Source: Stutzerimonas stutzeri (GTDB taxonomy: Bacteria; Pseudomonadota; Gammaproteobacteria; Pseudomonadales; Pseudomonadaceae). Taken from it: a DNA stretch of 64,000 nt. A program made the translations under genes and the position numbers. Each line of letters opens with the position of its first letter. Positions within the stretch are counted from its first letter, which is position 1. Below are positions 44,201 to 51,742 of this stretch, piece after piece. Under the pieces are notes generated by a model that saw only the letters and a program-made list of their open reading frames with translations, did not search any database and was not told where the DNA came from. Location of the stretch: assembly GCF_009789555.1 (NCBI RefSeq), contig NZ_CP046902.1:4294001-4358000 (forward strand), written 5' to 3'.

Positions 44201-45117
44201 GCACCGGGAAACGGGGCGATGGCGGTCGGATGGTTGTGCGTTTCAACCTTCATCAGGATGTGCACCGGCTCCTGATTCGCGGCATATTCGCCGGTCTCGG
44301 CATCCGGATAGAAACGCCCGGCCACGTTGCCGACGATCACCGCGGCGTTGTCCTTGTAGGCCGACAGCACACCCTCGCCATGTAGCTGGAAGGTGTTCTT
44401 GATCATGCCGAACAGCGACTTGTCCTGGTTTTCACCATCGATGTCCCAACTGGCATTGAATATCTTGTGCCGGCAGTGCTCGGAGTTGGCCTGGGCGAAC
44501 ATCATCAGTTCGATGTCATGGGGGTTGCGGCCCAGGTCGGTGAAGCTGGCCAGCAGATAATCGATTTCATCATCGGCCAGCGCCAGCCCCAGCTCGAGGT
44601 TGGCCTTCTCCAACGCCGCGCGACCACCGCCCAGCACGTCGACCGCCGTCAGCGGTTTCGGCTGGGCATGGCTGAACAGGTTGGCCGCGTCTTCGAAGCG
44701 CTCCAGCACCAGTTGCGTCATGCGGTCGTGCAGAACGGCAGCGATCTGCCGGGTGTCGGCCTCCGAGAAGTCGCCCGCCACGTAATAGGCGACCCCGCGT
44801 TCGAGACGCTGAATCTTGTCGAGTCCGCAGTTACGCGCGATATCGCTGGCCTTGCTCGACCAGGGCGAGATGGTTCCGAAACGCGGGACCACGAGCATTA
44901 GCCGACCGGCTGGTTCCTGTACCGGGACGCTCGGACCGTACTTGAGCAGCCGGGAGAGCACGTGCTCCTCGTCCGCGCCAAGCGTGCCGGATACTTCGGC
45001 GAAATGAGCGAACTCGGCGTACAACCCGCTCACGGCGGGGACCTTCGCGGTCAGTTGCGCCAGGAGCTTGCCGTGACGGAAGGCGGAAAGAGCGGGAGCG
45101 CCGCGCAGGATCAACAT
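41221..45117 (-). CDS. purL: Phosphoribosylformylglycinamidine synthase
   Basis: A 1298-residue single-chain (large-type) FGAM synthase of purine synthesis. It has an N-terminal PurS-like domain, then two AIRS-type ATP-binding halves (with DEGATGRGAKPKAGLTGF and MKVETHNHPTAIAPFPGAATGSGGEIRDE around 285-320). The C-terminal glutaminase (about 1040-1298) has the Cys nucleophile in FALGVCNGCQMLSNL and a His-Glu pair in MPHPERVFR. Length is as expected for gamma-proteobacteria. It is monocistronic, with a terminator downstream. Confidence 0.98.
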   Translation of the reverse strand: MLILRGAPALSAFRHGKLLAQLTAKVPAVSGLYAEFAHFAEVSGTLGADEEHVLSRLLKYGPSVPVQEPAGRLMLVVPRFGTISPWSSKASDIARNCGLDKIQRLERGVAYYVAGDFSEADTRQIAAVLHDRMTQLVLERFEDAANLFSHAQPKPLTAVDVLGGGRAALEKANLELGLALADDEIDYLLASFTDLGRNPHDIELMMFAQANSEHCRHKIFNASWDIDGENQDKSLFGMIKNTFQLHGEGVLSAYKDNAAVIVGNVAGRFYPDAETGEYAANQEPVHILMKVETHNHPTAIAPFPGAATGSGGEIRDEGATGRGAKPKAGLTGFTVSNLNIPGFEQPWEVPYGKPERIVTPLDIMIEGPLGGAAFNNEFGRPALSGYFRTFEQSIDTLHGKEVRGYHKPIMLAGGLGNIREDHVQKAEISVGGKLIVLGGPAMLIGLGGGAASSMATGSSSEDLDFASVQRDNPEMERRCQEVIDRCWQLGDRNPIKFIHDVGAGGLSNAFPELVNDGGRGGRFELRKVPNDEPGMAPLEIWCNESQERYVLSVDAVDLERFEAICKRERCPFAVVGEATAEPHLTVSDSHFGNNPVDMPLNVLLGKAPRMHRSAVREAELGDDFAADQVELSEAINRVLHHPAVASKSFLITIGDRSITGMVARDQMVGPWQVPVADCAVTATSYDVYTGEAMAMGERTPLALLDAPASGRMAIGETLTNLAAARIEKISDIKLSANWMAAAGHPGEDARLYDTVKAVGMELCPALGITIPVGKDSMSMKTRWADEGGEKSVTSPLSLVVSGFAPVVDIRQTLTPQLRLDKGETDLVLVDLGRGQNRMGASILAQVYGQMARQAPDVDDAEDLQAFFAVIQGLNADGLLLAYHDRSDGGLLTTALEMAFAGHCGLSLNLDGLVESAAQIPAALFNEELGALIQVRQGDTEVVLAQFSAAGLADCVSVIGQPVNNGHVAIKFDGTDVFAGDRRLLQRQWSETSYQIQRLRDNADCADQEFDALLEEDNPGLSVTLGFDVNENIAAPYIKRGVRPEVAILREQGVNGQTEMAAAFDRSGFAAVDVHMSDILSGRISLERFKGLVACGGFSYGDVLGAGEGWAKSILFNSRAREDFSALFERKDSFALGVCNGCQMLSNLHELVPGSESWPHFVRNRSEQFEARVAMVQVQDSPSIFLQGMAGSRLPIAIAHGEGHAEFESEEALLEADLSGTVALRYIDNHGKVTERYPANPGGSPRGITGLTTRDGRVTIMMPHPERVFRAVTNSWRPDEWQEDGGWMRMFRNARVWVD

Positions 45118-45296
45118 CGTCGGAACAGCCTCGGAGGGGGGAGCAGTCGGGGCGCGTATTCTAGCCCATGACGGCGTTCGAGGCTAAGGCTGCAAGCACA
45201 TCGACTCCAATGCGCCGTTCCGCTGCGCCGGCGGGCCCGGATGGCGATGACGAGCGACACCATCCAGCCGGGCACGCTGGCCTCGAAGCCCCTGAC

Positions 45297-46073
45297 TCAG
45301 TGCAATATCTGACTCAGAAAAAGCTTGGTTCGCTCATTCACCGGATGGGTAAAGAAGGTCTCCGGATCAGCCTCTTCCACGATCTCGCCCTTGTCCATGA
45401 AGATCACCCGATCGGCGACGGTGCGCGCGAAGCCCATTTCATGGGTCACGCAGAGCATGGTCATCCCGCTTTCAGCCAGACCGACCATGGTATCCAGCAC
45501 TTCCTTGACCATTTCCGGATCGAGCGCAGAGGTCGGTTCGTCGAACAGCATGATTTTCGGCTTCATGCACAGCGCCCGAGCAATCGCGACCCGCTGCTGC
45601 TGGCCGCCGGACAGTTGTCCGGGAAATTTGCCGGCCTGCTCCGGAATCCGTACACGCTCCAGGTAGTGCATGGCGATTTCCTCGGCCTGGCGCCGCGGCA
45701 TCTTGCGTACCCACATGGGCGCCAGGGTGCAGTTCTGCAGTACGGTCAGGTGCGGGAACAGGTTGAAGTGCTGGAACACCATGCCGACCTCGCTGCGGAT
45801 CGCTTCGATCTGCTTCAGGTCGTTGGTCAGCTCCACGCCATTGATGACGATACGGCCCTGCTGATGCTCCTCAAGACGATTGAGGCAGCGAATGGTGGTG
45901 GACTTGCCTGAACCCGACGGTCCGCACAGGACGATGCGCTCGCCCTGGGTAACGCTGAGGTTGATGTCCTTGAGCACATGGAACTGCCCGAACCATTTGT
46001 GCACGCTCTGCATCTGGATGACGGGCTCGCCTGGCTGTTCGGACCGATCGGTTCGGAGTGAGTTTTCGTTCAT
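45297..46073 (-). CDS. aapP: Amino-acid ABC transporter ATP-binding protein (AapP)
   Basis: 258 residues, the ATPase of a polar amino-acid importer. Walker A is GPSGSGKST (about 51-59), the signature LSGGQQQRVAIARAL (about 154-168), Walker B IMLFDEPTSALD and the switch His in CVTHEMGFA. It is most similar to the AapP/GlnQ/BztD family that accepts L-amino acids broadly. Start at 46073 has GGGAAAC upstream. It is last in aapJ-aapQ-aapM-aapP. Confidence 0.93.
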   Translation of the reverse strand: MNENSLRTDRSEQPGEPVIQMQSVHKWFGQFHVLKDINLSVTQGERIVLCGPSGSGKSTTIRCLNRLEEHQQGRIVINGVELTNDLKQIEAIRSEVGMVFQHFNLFPHLTVLQNCTLAPMWVRKMPRRQAEEIAMHYLERVRIPEQAGKFPGQLSGGQQQRVAIARALCMKPKIMLFDEPTSALDPEMVKEVLDTMVGLAESGMTMLCVTHEMGFARTVADRVIFMDKGEIVEEADPETFFTHPVNERTKLFLSQILH

Positions 46074-46083
46074 GATGTTTCCC

Positions 46084-47181
46084 TTAGTTCCGGTGGCCGG
46101 TGTCGAGCTTGCGCTCCAGGTGCATCGAATAGCGCGACATGCCAAAGCAGAAAATCCAGTAGACCAGCGCCGCGAACACGTAACCCTCGGTCGACATGCC
46201 GAGCCATGCAGGGTCGGAGGTGGCGCGCTTGATGCTGTTGAGGAAGTCGAACAGGCCGATGATGATCACCAGGCTGGTGTCCTTGAACAGCGCGATGAAG
46301 GTGTTGACGATGCCGGGAATGACCATTTTCAGCGCCTGCGGCAGGATCACCAGAACCATGCTGCGCCAGTAGCCCAGGCCCATGGCCGCTGCCGCCTCGT
46401 ATTGGCCCTTGGGTATCGCCTGGAGCCCACCGCGGACCACTTCGGCGATATAGGCCGCCTCGAAGAAGACCACCATCACCATGGCACGCATCAGCTTGTC
46501 GAGGTTCATCCCTTCGGGCAGGAACAACGGCAGCATCACCGAGGACATGAACAGCACGGTGATCAGCGGCACGCCGCGCCAGAATTCGATGAACGTCACG
46601 CAAAGCACTCGAATCGCCGGCATGTCCGAACGCCGACCGAGCGCCAGCAGGATACCGAGCGGCAGAGCGCCCGCGATGCCCACGGCCGCGATGACGATGG
46701 TCAGCATCAGGCCGCCCCAGCGGCTGGTCGGCACCGTTTCGAGACCGAAGAAACCACCGTGCAACAGCCAGTAGGCCAGCAGCGGATAAACCACCAGATA
46801 GACGATGCCGTAGCGCGCCTTGTGAGGCATCTGGCGAAGGAACAGCGGGGCGGCGCCGATGATCGCGAGCCAGGCCGTCAGGTCCACGCGCCAACGCAAT
46901 TCTGCCGGATAGAAGCCGTACATGAACTGGCTGAAGCGCGTCTGGACGAACACCCAGCAGGCGCCCTCGCGCGTGCAATCGGCACGTGTCTCGCCGGTCC
47001 AGTCGGCCTTGATGATCGCCCACTCGATCACGGGCGGGACGATCAGCCAGATCAGGTACAACCCGACCAGCGTCAACAGGGTATTGATCCAGCTGGAGAA
47101 CAGATTGGCCCGCATCCAGCCCAGCACACCGATGTTGGTGGAAGGCGCAGGCAGGTCCGGTTTGAAAGTATGGGTCGTCAT
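46084..47181 (-). CDS. aapM: Amino-acid ABC transporter permease (AapM)
   Basis: A 365-residue inner-membrane permease with about eight predicted helices and a large periplasmic loop near the N-terminus. The EAA-type loop is EAAAAMGLGYWRSMVLVILPQALKMVIPG. AapM/BztC is longer than typical HisM-type permeases (about 220 residues) because of the N-terminal extension, as seen here. It lies 10 bases after aapQ and 10 before aapP. Confidence 0.93.
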   Translation of the reverse strand: MTTHTFKPDLPAPSTNIGVLGWMRANLFSSWINTLLTLVGLYLIWLIVPPVIEWAIIKADWTGETRADCTREGACWVFVQTRFSQFMYGFYPAELRWRVDLTAWLAIIGAAPLFLRQMPHKARYGIVYLVVYPLLAYWLLHGGFFGLETVPTSRWGGLMLTIVIAAVGIAGALPLGILLALGRRSDMPAIRVLCVTFIEFWRGVPLITVLFMSSVMLPLFLPEGMNLDKLMRAMVMVVFFEAAYIAEVVRGGLQAIPKGQYEAAAAMGLGYWRSMVLVILPQALKMVIPGIVNTFIALFKDTSLVIIIGLFDFLNSIKRATSDPAWLGMSTEGYVFAALVYWIFCFGMSRYSMHLERKLDTGHRN

Positions 47182-47191
47182 GCGCTCGTCC

Positions 47192-48376
47192 TCACCGCTC
47201 GATCAGCGCAATGCGCTTGTTGTACAGATTCATCAACAGCGAAATGCTGATGCTGATGGCGAGGTACACGCTCATGGTGATGGCCATGGTCTCGATGGCC
47301 TGTCCGGTCTGGTTGAGCACCGTGCCGGCGAACAGCGACACCATGTCCGGATAGCCGATCGCGGCGGCCAGCGAGGAGTTTTTCGCCAGGTTCAGGTACT
47401 GGCTCGTCAGCGGCGGGATGATCACCCGTAGCGCCTGTGGAATGATGACCAGACGCAGTACCCGCCCCGGACGAAGTCCAAGCGAGGCCGCCGCTTCGGT
47501 CTGGCCGTGGCTGACCGACTGAATTCCCGCGCGAACGGTTTCGCCAATGAACGCCGCGGTATAGATCGACAGCGCCAGCACGATCGACACCAGCTCGGGA
47601 ATAACGACCCAACCCCCGCGGATATTGAAGCGCTGGAGCTGTGGAACCTCCCAGATGAAAGGCGCACCGAGCAGCAGCGCGCACAGGGTCGGTATGGCAA
47701 TGAACAACCCGAGACTGCCCCAGAACACCGGAAAGGTCTGCCCGGTGGCATCGCGCCGGGCCCGCGCCCAACGGTTGAGCATGACGATTGCTACCAGCGT
47801 CAGACCCATCGCGATCCAGAACGGCCAGAAGCCCTCTCCCGCACTCGGCGACGGCATCTGGACGCCGCGGTTGTTGATGAAGATGATGTCCCACAGGCTC
47901 AGGCTGTCTCGCGGCCCAGGCAGCGGGCTGAGCACGGCGAAGTAGACGAAGAAGATTTGCAGCAGCGGCGGAATGTTGCGGAAAACCTCTATGTAAACCG
48001 TTGCGATCTGGCGGATCAGCCAGTTCGGCGATAACCGCGCCACCCCCAGAATGAATCCGAGGATGGTCGCCAGAATGATGCCTATGACGCTGACCAGAAG
48101 GGTGTTGAGCAAGCCGACCCAGAACACTCGCCCGTAGGAGTCGCTTTCGCTGTAATCGATCAGGTGCTGGGGGATGCCGAAACCGGCGGCGTTATCGAGG
48201 AAACCGAAGCCTGACGTGATGCCCCGGTGAGCGAGATTGGTCTGGGTGTTGTGGAACAGAAACCAGCCGAACGCGACGACTGCGATGACGGCGATGACCT
48301 GAAACAACCAGGCACGCGCCTGCGGATCCGTGAGCAGCGAGCCGCGCGCTGCTCCCGTATTGGCGATGGTTCGCAT
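47192..48376 (-). CDS. aapQ: Amino-acid ABC transporter permease (AapQ)
   Basis: A 394-residue permease of the AapQ/BztB family, pairing with AapM. The EAA loop is EAAASLGLRPGRVLRLVIIPQALRVIIPPLTSQYLNLAKNSSLA. The N-terminal half carries the extra helices characteristic of AapQ. ATG at 48376 is chosen over the TTG immediately before it because GAGG is well spaced. It is preceded by two strong hairpins after aapJ. Confidence 0.93.
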   Translation of the reverse strand: MRTIANTGAARGSLLTDPQARAWLFQVIAVIAVVAFGWFLFHNTQTNLAHRGITSGFGFLDNAAGFGIPQHLIDYSESDSYGRVFWVGLLNTLLVSVIGIILATILGFILGVARLSPNWLIRQIATVYIEVFRNIPPLLQIFFVYFAVLSPLPGPRDSLSLWDIIFINNRGVQMPSPSAGEGFWPFWIAMGLTLVAIVMLNRWARARRDATGQTFPVFWGSLGLFIAIPTLCALLLGAPFIWEVPQLQRFNIRGGWVVIPELVSIVLALSIYTAAFIGETVRAGIQSVSHGQTEAAASLGLRPGRVLRLVIIPQALRVIIPPLTSQYLNLAKNSSLAAAIGYPDMVSLFAGTVLNQTGQAIETMAITMSVYLAISISISLLMNLYNKRIALIER

Positions 48377-48392
48377 CAAGAAACCTCATACG

Positions 48393-48456
48393 GCGCCGCC
48401 GGTGCAGACGCACCGGCGGCGCTCATCCTTGAAACAAGGCCAGCGTCCCGCTGGCC
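48393..48456 (-). repeat. Tandem intercistronic hairpins between aapJ and aapQ
   Basis: Hairpin 1 has a 13-bp perfect stem (GCGCCGCCGGTGC, loop AGAC, GCACCGGCGGCGC; 48393-48422). Hairpin 2 has an 8-bp perfect stem (GGCCAGCG, loop TCC, CGCTGGCC; 48438-48456). They fill the 88-base gap after the receptor gene and have no U tract. Such structures behind a solute-binding-protein gene commonly protect its mRNA or partly terminate, raising its output over the permeases. Confidence 0.7.
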
Positions 48457-48464
48457 CGGCTCGG

Positions 48465-49493
48465 TCAACGCACCGGTGGTGCGTATTGCAGACCTCCATT
48501 GGTCCAGAGCGCATTCAGACCGCGTTCGATCTTCAACTCGCTGCCGGAGCCAATGTTGCGCTCGAACACCTCACCATAATTGCCGACCTGCTTGACGATC
48601 TGCACCGCCCAATCCTTCGGCAGTTTCAGGTCCTTGCCGTATTCGCCTTCCGCCCCGAGCAGACGCGCCACGTCAGGGTTCTTGGTGGTCCTGGCGGTTT
48701 CTTCGACATTGGAAGTCGTGACACCCAGCTCCTCGGCGTTGACCATCGCCAGCAGCGACCAGCGCACGATATCGAACCATTCTTCGTCACCCTGGCGCAC
48801 GGCCGGGCCGAGCGGCTCCTTGGAGATGACTTCAGGTAATACGATGTAGTCGTCGGGATTGGCCAGCTTGATGCGCTGAGCGTAGAGCTGGGACTGGTCG
48901 GAAGTCAGCACGTCGCAACGACCGGATTCCAGCGACTTGGCGCTTTCGTCGGACGTGTCGTAGGTGATGGGGGTGTACTTGAGGTTGTTGGCGCGGAAAT
49001 AATCGGAGAGGTTCAGTTCAGTGGTGGTCCCCGCCTGGATACAGACGGTGGCGCCGTCGAGTTCCTTGGCGCTGGAAACGCCGACCTCCTTGTTCACCAG
49101 GAATCCCTGGCCGTCATAATAGGTCACCCCCGTGAAGTTGAGCCCCATCGCCGCGTCCCGCGAGCTGGTCCATGTCGTGTTCCGCGAAAGCACATCGACC
49201 TCGCCCGATTGCAGGGCAGTGAAGCGCTCCTTGGCGGTCAACGGGCTGAACTTAACTTTGCTCGCGTCGCCAAATACCGCAGCCGCCACGGCGCGACAGA
49301 CATCCACATCGATTCCCTTGTACTCGCCCTTGGCGTCGGTGTAGGAAAAGCCTGGCAGCCCGTCGCTGACGCCGCACTGCACAAAGCCCTTGCTCTTTAC
49401 CGCATCCAGGGTCGCCCCTGCCTGCGCCAAGCCGCTGGTGCCCAAAAGTGTCGCGGCACCAAGCACGGCCAGTGTGGATTTAACCCTTATCAT
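48465..49493 (-). CDS. aapJ: Amino-acid ABC transporter substrate-binding protein (AapJ)
   Basis: A 342-residue periplasmic binding protein. The signal peptide ends about residue 22 (LGTSGLAQA). The SBP_bac_3 domain carries LDAVKSKGFVQCGVSDGLPGFSYTDAKGEYKGIDVDVCRAVAAAVFGD and the extended C-terminus of the AapJ/BztA family. It binds glutamate, glutamine or other polar amino acids. Start at 49493 has GGAGG upstream; the frame remains open about 99 codons further but this is not coding. It is the first gene of the aap operon. Confidence 0.93.
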   Translation of the reverse strand: MIRVKSTLAVLGAATLLGTSGLAQAGATLDAVKSKGFVQCGVSDGLPGFSYTDAKGEYKGIDVDVCRAVAAAVFGDASKVKFSPLTAKERFTALQSGEVDVLSRNTTWTSSRDAAMGLNFTGVTYYDGQGFLVNKEVGVSSAKELDGATVCIQAGTTTELNLSDYFRANNLKYTPITYDTSDESAKSLESGRCDVLTSDQSQLYAQRIKLANPDDYIVLPEVISKEPLGPAVRQGDEEWFDIVRWSLLAMVNAEELGVTTSNVEETARTTKNPDVARLLGAEGEYGKDLKLPKDWAVQIVKQVGNYGEVFERNIGSGSELKIERGLNALWTNGGLQYAPPVR

Positions 49494-49838
49494 CGAAACC
49501 TCCAGTTTGCTTTTATTCTGTGGGGTCGGGGCCTTCGGCTGCGTCGCAGCCTGCCAGTCGGCACGCGTCGACCGTACGGCAGAAGAACCTGACCTGAGTC
49601 TAGCCGCCGATTGATTATCGGCAACTCCTCCCGATGCGCTCGTCTGCCGGGATGCAGAGGGCACCGGCACATGGGACGCGAGATACAAAGCAAGCGGCAT
49701 ACCAGATTCACCAATACGCGCGCCGAGCGCCTCCGGACCTTCATCGACGGCGTCAGTAGAGGTAACCTCGCCGCATATTGCCGCACCCACCCCCGCGTTC
49801 GCCCCATCATGAAGCGAGCGCCACTGACGGAGCCCGAG
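49494..49838. other. 345-base divergent intergenic region aapJ / carboxylesterase
   Basis: No independent gene is credible. It contains a short hairpin (GGCTGCG-T-CGCAGCC at 49537-49551) and an AT-rich stretch just upstream of aapJ. It should hold the aap promoter (minus) and the promoter of the esterase gene (plus). No convincing sigma-54 element was found. Confidence 0.5.
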
Positions 49839-50495
49839 ATGAGCGCCCCCCTGATCATCGAACCCGCGACAACCGCCGATTCATGCGTCATCTGGCTGCA
49901 TGGCCTCGGCGCCGATCGCTACGACTTTCTGCCGGTGGCCGAGGCCCTGCAGCAGCGCCTGCTGCGCACACGCTTCGTTCTTCCCCAGGCACCGACCCAG
50001 GCGGTCACCATCAATGGCGGCTGGGCGATGCCAAGCTGGTACGACATCCTGGCCATGAGTCCGGCCCGGGCAATCGACCAGGCGCAGCTCGAACAGTCGA
50101 CGCAGGCCGTGATATCGCTCATCGAAACGCAGCGCGACGGCGGCATCGATCCTCGACGCATTTTTCTCGCGGGCTTTTCACAGGGCGGCGCCGTGGTCTA
50201 TCACACCGCCTTCATGCGATGGGCGGGGCCGCTCGGCGGGGTGATCGCCCTGTCCACTTATGCCCCTACCTTCGGCACCACCCTCGACCTGTCGCCAGAG
50301 CAGCAGACGCTTCCGGTCCTCTGCCTGCATGGCCGGGAGGACAATGTTGTCCTGCCCTCGATGGGACGTGCGGCTCATCAATGCCTGACGCAAAGCGGCG
50401 TTGCAGCCGAATGGAAGGAGTACCCGATGGCGCATGAAGTCATGCCGGAGGAAATCAGAGACATCGGCGACTGGCTCGCCGCGCGTCTCGATTGA
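49839..50495 (+). CDS. Carboxylesterase/phospholipase family alpha/beta hydrolase
   Basis: 218 residues, the size and sequence type of Pseudomonas carboxylesterase II (acyl-protein thioesterase-like). The serine nucleophile is in GFSQGGAVVYH (about residue 115), Asp in HGREDNVV and His in YPMAHEVMPEE; the oxyanion region is IWLHGLGADRYDF. It is a cytoplasmic broad esterase. The start MSAPLIIEPATTAD is chosen because ACGGAG is upstream; the longer frame is not supported. Confidence 0.92.
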   Translation: MSAPLIIEPATTADSCVIWLHGLGADRYDFLPVAEALQQRLLRTRFVLPQAPTQAVTINGGWAMPSWYDILAMSPARAIDQAQLEQSTQAVISLIETQRDGGIDPRRIFLAGFSQGGAVVYHTAFMRWAGPLGGVIALSTYAPTFGTTLDLSPEQQTLPVLCLHGREDNVVLPSMGRAAHQCLTQSGVAAEWKEYPMAHEVMPEEIRDIGDWLAARLD

Positions 50496-50502
50496 CCGAC
50501 AC

Positions 50503-50538
50503 GGCGCGGGCGTCTTCGAAAATGTGACGCCGCGCGCC
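50503..50538 (+). terminator. GC-rich hairpin after the carboxylesterase gene
   Basis: GGCGCGGGCGTC pairs with GACGCCGCGCGCC with one bulged base, 11-base loop, starting eight bases after the stop. There is no U tract, so it may act as a weak terminator. Confidence 0.4.
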
Positions 50539-50643
50539 TGCCCCACCTACCGATTAAGGCTACGCTTCACTTGGGTGGAAATAACTCGATGCACCTGCTG
50601 CTGTAGCGCGCATCGCGGCCAAGAGAAGCCGACCCAGCCAGCA

Positions 50644-51636
50644 ATGACGGGGCCTAGCGAATGTCATGACGAAGAAGTCATCCGACTGGATGTTGCAGTC
50701 ATGAAGCGTGCCGAGTGGCGAGTCGGGATGCAGCATCTCAGGCAGGCTCGCCTGCTGGATCATGTCGACGAACCCTGTCTTCGCCTGCTACAGGAAGTCT
50801 TCGAGGCATGCCTGATCGAGACGGGCGACATCCTGCTGTCGCCGCTTGAACACAACCACTACCTTTATCTGGTGCTCGACGGGGAGCTGGCCGTCCACCT
50901 CGATTCGATCGATGCCCTGCCGGTGCGCGCCATCGGCCCCGGCGATTGCGCCGGCGAGATCAGCTTCATGGATAATCTGCCGCCCTCGGCCTATGTCGTT
51001 GCGCTCGAACCCTCGCAACTGTTGCGGCTGCACCGCCGTTCACTGCCGCTGCTCACCCGCTCGCCCAGACTGATGCAGAACCTGGCCGAACTACTCTGCC
51101 AGCGGGTGCGCCTGAGCGACCGCCTGATCATCAACAGCGAACAGAACGCCAACGTCGACACCCTGACCGGTTCGTTCAACCGACGCTGGCTGGAACACAT
51201 CTATGCCCGCGAGAGCACCCGGTGCGTCTTCAATGGCCAGCCCCTGTCGATCCTGATGCTCGATGTCGACCGATTCAAGGACTACAACGATGAACACGGA
51301 CATCTGGCCGGCGACCATGCGCTTTGCCTGGTTGTCGATACCCTTGGCAAACTGCTCCGCCCGACCGACAGCCTGGTGCGCTACGGCGGCGAGGAGTTCG
51401 TGATCCTGCTGCCCGACATGGCCCTGGCCGATGCACGCAGTGTCGGCGAGCGCCTGCGCCAGAGCCTCGACGAGATCACCTCGTTCCGATCGCCGATCGG
51501 CATACTCCCCGGCGTGACGATTTCCATCGGCGTTGCACCGATGCAACCCCATGATGACTTGAAGGCGCTGATTCAGATTGCCGACCAGGCGCTTTATCAG
51601 GCCAAGGCACGAGGGCGAAACCGCGTATGCGGCTAA
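50644..51636 (+). CDS. Diguanylate cyclase with N-terminal cyclic-nucleotide-binding-like domain
   Basis: About 330 residues. A CRP/cNMP-binding-type beta barrel is at about 45-130 (YLYLVLDGELAVHLDSIDALPVRAIGPGDCAGEISFMDNLPPSAYVVALEPSQLL). A GGDEF domain follows (about 165-325), with the active-site motif GGEEF in RYGGEEFVILLPD and metal-binding Asp in MLDVDRFKDYNDEHGHLAGD. No I-site RxxD is obvious before it. It should make c-di-GMP, perhaps controlled by a bound ligand. The start is uncertain; later in-frame ATGs at 50701 and 50728 are possible. Confidence 0.85.
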   Translation: MTGPSECHDEEVIRLDVAVMKRAEWRVGMQHLRQARLLDHVDEPCLRLLQEVFEACLIETGDILLSPLEHNHYLYLVLDGELAVHLDSIDALPVRAIGPGDCAGEISFMDNLPPSAYVVALEPSQLLRLHRRSLPLLTRSPRLMQNLAELLCQRVRLSDRLIINSEQNANVDTLTGSFNRRWLEHIYARESTRCVFNGQPLSILMLDVDRFKDYNDEHGHLAGDHALCLVVDTLGKLLRPTDSLVRYGGEEFVILLPDMALADARSVGERLRQSLDEITSFRSPIGILPGVTISIGVAPMQPHDDLKALIQIADQALYQAKARGRNRVCG

Positions 51637-51742
51637 ACAACGGCCTCACGCGCAACTGCTATGACGCCTCCGAGCAAGTCTTCGCCGTATCTGCTTCTTG
51701 CATTACACTGGCGGGCGAATCTTAATAAACAGAGACGAAACC

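Noticed and set aside
42886..44385. Long plus-strand open frame (499 codons) opposite purL
   Set aside because: It is an antisense shadow of purL; the Arg/His/Gly-rich translation has no recognisable fold.
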